This document shows positions 16,496 through 23,113 of a DNA stretch of 33,900 nt, piece by piece. The stretch spans positions 1 through 33,900 of the forward strand of contig JACRPZ010000060.1 in the NCBI GenBank assembly GCA_016222905.1, given 5' to 3'. The notes below the pieces were generated by a model. That model saw only the letters and a list, made by a program, of their open reading frames with translations. It did no database searches and was not told the DNA's origin. This DNA is from Nitrospirota bacterium (lineage in GTDB: Bacteria > Nitrospirota > Thermodesulfovibrionia > UBA6902). The stretch's first letter is position 1, and the number at the start of each line of letters is the position of its first letter. The translations under genes and the position numbers were made by a program.

Positions 16496-17374
16496 ATGAA
16501 AGATGATCATGTTATTTTTGGAGGTCATTTAGTTGCTTTTTTAGACCTACTTGGCCAATCAGAAGAACTAGAAAAATTTAATACGATTGAGTGGTGGAAG
16601 CAGTCGGAAGAAGTTTTACATTTAATTAAGGAGAGTTACGGGAAGGTTCTTCACCTTAGAAAAGACTTTGCTGAATGTATTGATGATTTAGCTAAACCGT
16701 CTACTGAGGAAGAACTTGGCCGCAAAATACCTCCTCATTTCACGGAGACATGGGACGAAGTGAATAGCAATAAAATAATTTACAAGTATATATCTGACTC
16801 TATAATAATCTCCGTACCCTTAAAAATTAATAAAGGGATTCTACCCTTAAGAAGTATTATGAATGTATTATGTTGTTGTGCTTTCAACATGCTATCCACA
16901 CAAATGCGAGGAATATTCTATAGAGGTGGTATTGAAATAGGGCCATGTCTTTATGATTCTCAACTGTCAGAGCTTTACGGTAGTGCCTTAAGTAAGGCTT
17001 CTAAATATGAGAAAGAAGCGGACTATCCGAGAATTATTGTTGGCAAGATTTTGATAAATTATTTAGATTCATGCATAAAAAGCGCTGATCCGGCACTTCA
17101 TTCAGTTAATTCAATTTTAGCCCAAAATTGCTTAAGTGTAATAAGCGAGGACATGGATGGCCAGTATATTATTGACTATCTCGGCGAAGGTTTAAGGAAA
17201 CTTGTTATTGCTGAAGATACAACCTTTTTCATTAAAAGCGGCGTAGAATCTATTGAGGCCAATATTAAACTGCATAAGGATGATGCAGAAAAAAGAAGTA
17301 AGTACGAAAGATTGAAGGAATACTATAAATCAAAAGTGGATGTCTGGGGGGCAGAGATTATTAATTTTCAATAA
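16496..17374 (+). CDS. Uncharacterised protein with a class III nucleotide-cyclase-like pattern
   Basis: 292 residues, no signal peptide. Three segments recall the catalytic fold of class III cyclases: HLVAFLDLLG with Asp17, YISDSIIIS with Asp101 (the two usual metal-binding aspartates), and RGGIEIG followed by YGSALSKASKYEKEADYPRI near 143-180, where a cyclase has its glycine-rich and active-site helix region. The standard substrate-specifying residues cannot be assigned, so activity is not proven. The gene is clearly more AT-rich than its neighbours and may be acquired. A TATAAT at 16469-16474 may be its -10. It follows a Crp-type gene by 111 bases and converges with the yacP-like gene 23 bases away. 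Confidence 0.5.
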   Translation: MKDDHVIFGGHLVAFLDLLGQSEELEKFNTIEWWKQSEEVLHLIKESYGKVLHLRKDFAECIDDLAKPSTEEELGRKIPPHFTETWDEVNSNKIIYKYISDSIIISVPLKINKGILPLRSIMNVLCCCAFNMLSTQMRGIFYRGGIEIGPCLYDSQLSELYGSALSKASKYEKEADYPRIIVGKILINYLDSCIKSADPALHSVNSILAQNCLSVISEDMDGQYIIDYLGEGLRKLVIAEDTTFFIKSGVESIEANIKLHKDDAEKRSKYERLKEYYKSKVDVWGAEIINFQ

Positions 17375-17397
17375 AACACTGGCGTAATTTTAAACGA

Positions 17398-17907
17398 TTA
17401 AAGCTTCTTAAGCGTCCGCAGTTTCATCTTCTCTTTTTTTGAGAGCTTCCATGGATTGCCTTTCATACGAACGGGCTTAATATCCATTTCTTCATCATCT
17501 TCTTCGACAGGTTCTTCTTCGGAATCCTCTGCAGCTTCAAACGGAGAGTACAGCTTATATTGGAATTCATCTGATGTGACAGGCGACGCTCCTTTTGAAC
17601 GCGCAAAATCAGCTATCTCCCTGTCGGAGCTGACGACTATCCATGCCTTATGCCCGGAGGATATTATCCGCATGATGACCCTGTCAGCCTTCTCCGCAAG
17701 CCGTGAATAGATGACCTTTACGCCGCCGATCATCATATTCGTTTCAGCGCCCATGCCGTTTTTCCAGCCGTCAAAGACAACGGTGATATCATGCCCTGTT
17801 TTGTTTGAGTATTTAGAGAGGTCTTCGATAAGTTTGCCGCGTTCTTTTTCGAGGTCTTGGTGAGCAGTGCCAATCAGATTGTAGCCGTCAATCAGTATAT
17901 AAGCCAT
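17398..17907 (-). CDS. YacP-like NYN domain protein (putative ribonuclease)
   Basis: 169 residues. The N terminus, ILIDGYNLIGTAH, is the NYN/PIN-like acidic motif of the YacP (DUF901) family, whose Bacillus member Rae1 cleaves mRNA in a ribosome-dependent way. Further acidic residues occur in VVFDGWKNG and VVSSDREIADFA (about 90), giving the expected metal-binding set. After residue 120 a very acidic tract (EDSEEEPVEEDDEE) is followed by a basic tail, a low-complexity extension not needed for the fold. The strong ribosome binding site (GGGGAGGGTGA on this strand) lies within or at the edge of the 100-bp repeat upstream. Confidence 0.82.
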   Translation of the reverse strand: MAYILIDGYNLIGTAHQDLEKERGKLIEDLSKYSNKTGHDITVVFDGWKNGMGAETNMMIGGVKVIYSRLAEKADRVIMRIISSGHKAWIVVSSDREIADFARSKGASPVTSDEFQYKLYSPFEAAEDSEEEPVEEDDEEMDIKPVRMKGNPWKLSKKEKMKLRTLKKL

Positions 17908-17913
17908 TATAAA

Positions 17914-18013
17914 TCACCCTCCCCTTAATCCCCTCCCCTCAAGGGAGTGGAATTTAAAAAGTTCCCTCGCCCCCTGGGGGAGAGGGTTAGGGTGAGGGGT
18001 ATTTTCGGGTCAA
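17914..18013. repeat. 100-bp GC-rich dispersed repeat, copy 1
   Basis: Its reverse complement matches 31303-31402 at about 88 of 100 positions by eye, with no gaps. It is composed of CCCTC/GAGGG-type palindromic units, a kind of intergenic repeat common in many bacterial genomes. This copy lies between the yacP-like gene and the 3' end of the carbon-fixation genes. It also supplies a terminator-like hairpin and the yacP ribosome binding site. Confidence 0.85.
17956..17986 (-). terminator. Probable intrinsic terminator of the carbon-fixation cluster
   Basis: On the - strand, CCCTCTCCC and GGGCGAGGG pair around a CCAGG loop (17964-17986, one T-C mismatch) and are followed by AACTTTTT. It lies about 70 bases after the NuoG-like stop codon, inside the repeat, in the correct orientation to end transcription from the acs/nuo genes before yacP. 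Confidence 0.6.
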
Positions 18014-18054
18014 TACCGACTTTTTACGAGTTTATCAAAATTACAAACTGCCGA

Positions 18055-20079
18055 CTACGACTGGCAGACGGCTGCTTTCAGACATTCTTCGAGCCATGCG
18101 AGTCTTGATCCAGTAATTACAGACTTGTTAATGGATTTCGTGAATTCCGAGGGATCAATATCAAGCCCTGACTGCTTCTCGAATGGACTGACTTTTGCCT
18201 TTGCTTTGGTCTTAAGCGCTTTTTTGACATCAGTTTTTGAAGCCTTAAGCGTTGTTCCCATAGCCTCCGCAAGGTCGGCGAATATCTCTTTATGCTGTTT
18301 TGAATCACCTGCAGGTGGAACAGCCTTATGAACCTTCTTGATCTTGCCGAGATAATTAACGATTGTACCTGAAGATTCAAGGTATGAAGTTGAGGGCAGT
18401 ATGAGATCAGCCTCTTTTGCAAGATCGGTCCAATACGAAGTCTGGACGACCATAAACTTTGTATCAGGCCTTCCTGCAGCGGGTGTTTCACCGATCACAT
18501 AGAGGGCGTCAGTCTTTCCAGACAGTATATCCTGATAACTAGTACCTTTTCTTTCAAGCCCAGCAGCAATAACACCCCTTGCATTTGCCTCAAATGGCAC
18601 GGCAACAACGTTTGCGCTGGTCAGTATGGAAATATTCCTTGAAGCACTAAAGAGTGAAGGGGAACAGAAGATGACCGGGGATTTTGCTCCGGTGAATAGT
18701 TCAGCGGCCTTGTCGGAATCCTCTGTTGAATTTATGCCTGAGAGCAAGGCGTATATATCTTTACTTGCTTTACCGCTTTTATCTGAAATGGATTTGGCTA
18801 GCTGTGCAAGTGATGCTGCCTCATCTCCAATAATATTTACCGCTGCAACAGCTCCTGCTTTTGTTTCTGCAGAATTAATCACGATCAGCTTTGCGCCTCT
18901 TGATACTCTCTTTCTGACAGCGGCATCGAGAGCAGGAAGTCCTCTTTGCCATTGTGATGGATCAAGCCCTGCAAGCACTATAAGGTCTGAGGCGTCCAAA
19001 TCGACGATATCCGAAGACTTCATAGAATCTGCATCAGAATAGAGGCTGACAGTTGTATCAATGTCTTTTGTCTTAATAACATCGGAAGCAAGTTTTGAGA
19101 GCGCGGAGGCATCCTCATTCAGTATGCCGGCCGAGCTTATAATCCCTTTGACTTTAGCGGATTTTAATTTTTCAGCGGCAATGCTAAGTGCGTCTTCCCA
19201 TGTTGTCTCCTGCAGTTCGTTTCCAACTCTCTTCATCGGCACAGTGATCCGCTGATCCGATAATAAGGCGTCAAAACCGAATCTGCCTATTGCGCAGATG
19301 TATTTCTCTACAGACTCTTCGTCCGCTCCCGAATTTATCTTTGCAATGTTGTTATCTTTTGTGCTTATTATTATGTCGCAGCCGTTTCCGCAGGCGAGGC
19401 ACGCGGATGCCGTCTTTGTATATTCCCATTCCCTTCCTTTTCTCCATCTGTCAGCTTCAAGGAGCGCGTTCACCGGACATGCGTCAACACAGCTTCCGCA
19501 AAATGTGCAGGCTGACTCCTGAAGGGGTTTGTCATGGGCTGTTGTGACCTTGGAGCCTACCCCTCTGCCCATAAAGTCGAGCACATTTGTCCCCTGCTCT
19601 TTGCAGACCCTTACACATCTTGCGCAGAGTATGCAGTAGTCCGGGTCTCTCTTTATGAATGGATTTGCCTCATCAATGGGATAGCCGAAGTACTTTCTCG
19701 TAAAGGAGGATTCTTTGATCTCGGCATCATACGCGTACTGCTGAAGCCTGCAGACCCCGGCCTTTGTGCAGGTCATGCAGTCAAGCGGGTGCATGGAGAG
19801 GATAAGGTCAAGGACAAACCTTCTCATCTCTTTTAGGCTTTCAGTATCCGTATTAACAGCCATCCCTTCCTTCACCTTTGCGGTGCAGGCTGGGACGGTG
19901 CCTTTGCCGCCTTCCACTTCAACAAGGCACATCCTGCATGCGCCTATGCCTTTCAGCCCCTTTAAATAACAGAGGTTCGGTATATGGATCCCCGCCTCTT
20001 CAGCGGCATCAAGCAATGTAGCGCCTTCCGCTGCCTTCACTTCTTTGCCGTTTATTTTCAAGCTGACCGTCTTAGCCAT
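18055..20079 (-). CDS. NuoG-like multi-cluster iron-sulfur subunit (molybdopterin-oxidoreductase fold)
   Basis: 674 residues. Ligands read off directly: [2Fe-2S] Cys37, 48, 51, 65; a His97-Cys101-Cys104-Cys110 cluster; two ferredoxin clusters (Cys149, 152, 155, 159 and 191, 194, 197, 201); and a molybdopterin-domain cluster (Cys227, 230, 234, 262). After that comes a shortened molybdopterin-oxidoreductase domain without a recognisable catalytic Cys or Sec, so I read it as an electron-transfer subunit like NuoG and not as a formate dehydrogenase catalytic chain. The start is the ATG at 20079 behind GGGAGGAA; an upstream in-frame extension overlaps the previous gene and is unlikely. It probably passes electrons between NuoEF and a partner. 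Confidence 0.85.
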   Translation of the reverse strand: MAKTVSLKINGKEVKAAEGATLLDAAEEAGIHIPNLCYLKGLKGIGACRMCLVEVEGGKGTVPACTAKVKEGMAVNTDTESLKEMRRFVLDLILSMHPLDCMTCTKAGVCRLQQYAYDAEIKESSFTRKYFGYPIDEANPFIKRDPDYCILCARCVRVCKEQGTNVLDFMGRGVGSKVTTAHDKPLQESACTFCGSCVDACPVNALLEADRWRKGREWEYTKTASACLACGNGCDIIISTKDNNIAKINSGADEESVEKYICAIGRFGFDALLSDQRITVPMKRVGNELQETTWEDALSIAAEKLKSAKVKGIISSAGILNEDASALSKLASDVIKTKDIDTTVSLYSDADSMKSSDIVDLDASDLIVLAGLDPSQWQRGLPALDAAVRKRVSRGAKLIVINSAETKAGAVAAVNIIGDEAASLAQLAKSISDKSGKASKDIYALLSGINSTEDSDKAAELFTGAKSPVIFCSPSLFSASRNISILTSANVVAVPFEANARGVIAAGLERKGTSYQDILSGKTDALYVIGETPAAGRPDTKFMVVQTSYWTDLAKEADLILPSTSYLESSGTIVNYLGKIKKVHKAVPPAGDSKQHKEIFADLAEAMGTTLKASKTDVKKALKTKAKAKVSPFEKQSGLDIDPSEFTKSINKSVITGSRLAWLEECLKAAVCQS

Positions 20080-20119
20080 GTAAATTCCTCCCTTTATTTC
20101 AATTGAAGACTGTAATTTT

Positions 20120-20719
20120 CTATACTCCTGCAGGTTCTTTCTCAGCGCATACTGATATAAATTCAATCGCTCCTGCTGGGCACACTTTTATGCACTCCCC
20201 GCATTTTGTGCAGCGCTTTTGTGCTATCTCAAACGGCAGATAGCCGGATAGGTGGGGCTTTCTCTTTTCGCCTATTATTGCATTATCTTTGCAGACATCT
20301 TTACAGATGTTACATGATGTGCATTTTTCAGGAATAATTATATATTCGAAAAGGGTATCGCATTCTTTTTCAGAGCACTCTTTGCCGATATGTCCTGCAT
20401 ATTCGCCCGACTCTATCTTCTCCGCTATGAACTTTGCGGTATCTTTGCCTTTTTTGCACATTGAAGCCTCAAGCATATTGGTTGAAATGCGCTTTAAACG
20501 GGCGATGTCTTCATCCGTTCCTGTGCCTCCGACTATCTTTTTTATCCGTATCCTCATCTCATAACTTCCAAAAGAGCAGGGGAAACACCTTCCGCACATA
20601 GGCTCTGCAAGGAACTCCTCTATAAAGACAAGAGATTGCTGCACTTGGCATTTTTTTTCTTCAGCTTTCGCCTGAACATCCTTCATTGTTACTGGAGTTG
20701 GTTTTTTCTCTTCGCTCAT
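20120..20719 (-). CDS. NuoF C-terminal-like Fe-S domain fused to a 2[4Fe-4S] ferredoxin
   Basis: 199 residues. Residues 42-88 (Cys42, 45, 48 and 88) repeat the NADH-dehydrogenase 4Fe-4S domain found near the end of NuoF: CGRCFPC here, CGKCPPC in the upstream gene. No NAD- or FMN-binding part is present. Residues 133-143 and 170-180 form two classical ferredoxin cluster motifs (CxxCxxCxxxC). It thus looks like a duplicated tail of NuoF acting as an extra electron-carrier subunit. AAGGAG precedes the ATG. It lies between nuoF and the NuoG-like gene in a tight run. A free-standing role as a ferredoxin docking subunit is inference. Confidence 0.78.
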   Translation of the reverse strand: MSEEKKPTPVTMKDVQAKAEEKKCQVQQSLVFIEEFLAEPMCGRCFPCSFGSYEMRIRIKKIVGGTGTDEDIARLKRISTNMLEASMCKKGKDTAKFIAEKIESGEYAGHIGKECSEKECDTLFEYIIIPEKCTSCNICKDVCKDNAIIGEKRKPHLSGYLPFEIAQKRCTKCGECIKVCPAGAIEFISVCAEKEPAGV

Positions 20720-20735
20720 TACATGCTCCTTATGA

Positions 20736-22622
20736 CTAAGGCCTGCTGCCTACTTTCTGGCTTTTCTGTTTTTCAATCTTCACCGCTCCTATCGGGCATG
20801 CCGTATAGCAAGCCTTGCATTTTGTGCAGTAGTCCTGATCAATGAAATATTTGCTTCTCAGTTCTTTTACAGCTCCGAAGGCGCATGCTTTTTTGCAGAG
20901 TCCGCAGAGAAAGCATTCATCATTATCTATGCTGTATAGACCGAGGCCGCTGCACTGCTTTGCGCGGCAGAATTTATTATGTATATGTTCTTCATACTCT
21001 TCACGGAAATATTTGATCGTGGTCAGCACTGGGTTAGGGGCGCTGTTTCCAAGTCCGCAGAGCGAACCTGCAACTATCTTCTTGCCTAACGCCTCAAGCC
21101 TCTCAATATCGCCGTCCACTCCGTGTCCTGAAGTAATCCTCTTCAGTATCTCAAGCATCTGATACGTTCCGATCCTGCACGGAGGACACTTTCCGCAGGA
21201 TTCGGACTGGGTAAATGAGAGGAAGAATTTTGATATGTCAACCATGCACGTATCTTCATCCATTACAACCATTCCGCCTGAGCCCATCATTGAGCCGACT
21301 GAAGCGAGTGAATCAAAATCAACGGGCAGGTCCAGATGCTCGGCTGGAATACATCCTCCGGAAGGTCCGCCTGTCTGAATTGCCTTGAATTTCTTGTTCT
21401 CTAAAATCCCTCCGCCTATATCAAAGATTATCTCCCGCAATGTAATGCCCATCGGGACTTCAACGAGTCCTGTGTTCACGACTTTCCCGGTCAGGGCGAA
21501 GACCTTTGTGCCCGGCGAGGTCTTTGTCCCGATTGAACGAAAATAGTCAGAGCCTTTATCAACGATTACCGGCACGCAAGCATAGGTCTCAATGTTATTC
21601 AGATTGCTTGGATAGCCCCATGCTCCGCCTCCTCTTTCCGAAAGGCGAGGGGGCCTTGGCCTTGGAAAACCTCTTTCACCTTCGATAGATGCAATAAGGG
21701 CGGTTGATTCACCGCATACGAACGCGCCCGCGCCTTCTCTTATATCCATAGTAAAACTGAAATTGGTGCCGAGGATATTTTTGCCGAGAAGCCCCATCTC
21801 TTCAGCCTGTTTAATTGCAATCTTTAAATTCTTGACCGCAAGCGGGTATTCGTGGCGCACGTAGATGATCCCGTACTGCGCTTCTATTGCGTATGCGCAG
21901 AGCGCCATGCCTTCAAGCAGGCTGTGCGGGTCGCCTTCCATAATAGACCTGTCCATGAATGCTCCAGGGTCGCCTTCGTCGCCGTTTGCTATTACGAACC
22001 TGATCTTCTCCGGTGATGCCTTGGTATGCTTCCATTTTCTCCCTGCTGGAAAGCCAGCGCCTCCGCGTCCTCTCAAATTCGCTTTATCTACTTCGTTCAT
22101 CACGTCGTCAGGCGTCATCGTGGAGAGCGCCTTGCCCAAAGCTGCATAGCCGCCGACAGCAATGTAATGATCTATGTTGCACGGATCTACCACGCCGTTA
22201 TTTCTCAGCGCGATCCTGACCTGTTTTTTGTAAAATGGTATGTCAGACATCACAGGCACCGGCTCGCTCAGGATATCATCCCTGTAAAGCCCCTGCCGGA
22301 AAGGCATATTGCCGAGGACTGAATAACTCATTATCCACGGAACATTGTTAGGTTTTGTTCTCTGATAGAAAATGTTCAGGGGCTCTACTTTCAAGACAGG
22401 CCCTTTCTGGCATATCCCCTGACAGCCAGTCTTGACTATCTCAAGGTCAACGCCGGTCTTTGTCGCTTCCTTCTTAAATGAATCAATTACCTTATGCGCT
22501 CCTGTTGCCGTGCAGGCTGTTCCGCAGCAGACCCTGGCGCGAAGCGCATCAGGCTTGAAGGTCTCGCCCTTCATCTTTTCAGTGTATGCTTTCAGCTCAT
22601 TAACGTTATTAAGTTTTGACAT
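20736..22622 (-). CDS. nuoF: NADH-binding NuoF-like flavoprotein subunit (HydB/NuoF family)
   Basis: 628 residues from N to C terminus: a thioredoxin-like [2Fe-2S] domain (Cys32, 37, 67, 71); the FMN/NAD domain with GRGGAGFPAGRKW and NGDEGDPGAFMDR; GAGAFVCGESTALI and the NLNNIET segment; an SLBB part; CGKCPPCRIGTYQ with a later SLC for the next [4Fe-4S]; and two ferredoxin motifs at the C terminus. This long form is typical of soluble NAD-linked hydrogenase, formate dehydrogenase or bifurcating modules, not respiratory complex I alone. I chose ATG at 22622, with AAGGTGGG upstream; the in-frame GTG at 22631 is part of that site. It should exchange electrons with NAD(H). Confidence 0.92.
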   Translation of the reverse strand: MSKLNNVNELKAYTEKMKGETFKPDALRARVCCGTACTATGAHKVIDSFKKEATKTGVDLEIVKTGCQGICQKGPVLKVEPLNIFYQRTKPNNVPWIMSYSVLGNMPFRQGLYRDDILSEPVPVMSDIPFYKKQVRIALRNNGVVDPCNIDHYIAVGGYAALGKALSTMTPDDVMNEVDKANLRGRGGAGFPAGRKWKHTKASPEKIRFVIANGDEGDPGAFMDRSIMEGDPHSLLEGMALCAYAIEAQYGIIYVRHEYPLAVKNLKIAIKQAEEMGLLGKNILGTNFSFTMDIREGAGAFVCGESTALIASIEGERGFPRPRPPRLSERGGGAWGYPSNLNNIETYACVPVIVDKGSDYFRSIGTKTSPGTKVFALTGKVVNTGLVEVPMGITLREIIFDIGGGILENKKFKAIQTGGPSGGCIPAEHLDLPVDFDSLASVGSMMGSGGMVVMDEDTCMVDISKFFLSFTQSESCGKCPPCRIGTYQMLEILKRITSGHGVDGDIERLEALGKKIVAGSLCGLGNSAPNPVLTTIKYFREEYEEHIHNKFCRAKQCSGLGLYSIDNDECFLCGLCKKACAFGAVKELRSKYFIDQDYCTKCKACYTACPIGAVKIEKQKSQKVGSRP

Positions 22623-22639
22623 AAGTCCCACCTTTTGAA

Positions 22640-23113
22640 CTACTTTTTTATATCTTCAATTATCCCGTCAATCTTCTTCATGTCAATCTCGCCGACTATA
22701 TCCTCATTGATTGTTGCAACCGGAGCAAGGCCGCAGCAGCCGATACAGCCAACTGTTTCAAGAGTCATGGAGAGGTCAGGCGTTGTTTCGCCTTCCTGTA
22801 TGGTGAATTCATCCTTTATCTTGTCCAGCACCTTGCTCGCGCCTCTGACGTGGCATGCTGTGCCTGTGCAGACCCTGACTATTTTTTTGCCTCGTGGCGT
22901 GAAGTAGAACTGCTTATAAAAAGTTGCGGTGCTCAAAACGTCTGATAAAGGTATGTCAAGATTCTTCGACAGCTTATGCAGTTCTTCTTCAGGGATATAA
23001 TTGTGTTCCTCCTGGATCTGCTGAAAGGCGTGTATCAATACGCCTCTCTTTTTCTGGGTTTCGGTAAGAACTTCACCTACAGCTCCGAAGACTTCATTAA
23101 CCTTGAGACTCAT
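22640..23113 (-). CDS. nuoE: NuoE-like [2Fe-2S] subunit
   Basis: 157 residues of the NuoE/HydC thioredoxin-like family. A helical N-terminal region is followed by Cys82-Cys87 (VCTGTAC) and Cys123-Cys127 (CIGCCGLAP), the four ligands of the [2Fe-2S] cluster that accepts electrons from the flavin of NuoF. The ATG lies inside the last codons of acsA (17-base overlap) behind GGAGGG, so the two proteins are probably made from one mRNA with coupled translation. The next gene, nuoF, starts 17 bases later. This fixes the Nuo-like module as part of the CO dehydrogenase operon. Confidence 0.92.
   Translation of the reverse strand: MSLKVNEVFGAVGEVLTETQKKRGVLIHAFQQIQEEHNYIPEEELHKLSKNLDIPLSDVLSTATFYKQFYFTPRGKKIVRVCTGTACHVRGASKVLDKIKDEFTIQEGETTPDLSMTLETVGCIGCCGLAPVATINEDIVGEIDMKKIDGIIEDIKK

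Noticed and set aside
18626-19042. Long + strand open frames opposite the NuoG-like gene, and similar ones opposite nuoF, acsA and acsB
   Set aside because: They mirror codon structure of strongly supported - strand genes, have no ribosome binding sites and show no recognisable protein pattern.
18055-20079. Formate dehydrogenase catalytic subunit
   Set aside because: The molybdopterin-type domain is short and no catalytic Cys or Sec context is visible; the cluster pattern fits NuoG better.
20080-20166. N-terminal extension of the NuoG-like protein by 29 codons
   Set aside because: It would overlap the preceding gene, while the ATG at 20079 has a good GGGAGGAA site and begins the conserved [2Fe-2S] domain.
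18055-23113. [FeFe]-hydrogenase of the HydABC type
   Set aside because: NuoE- and NuoF-like partners are present, but no H-cluster cysteine motifs occur in any of the four proteins.
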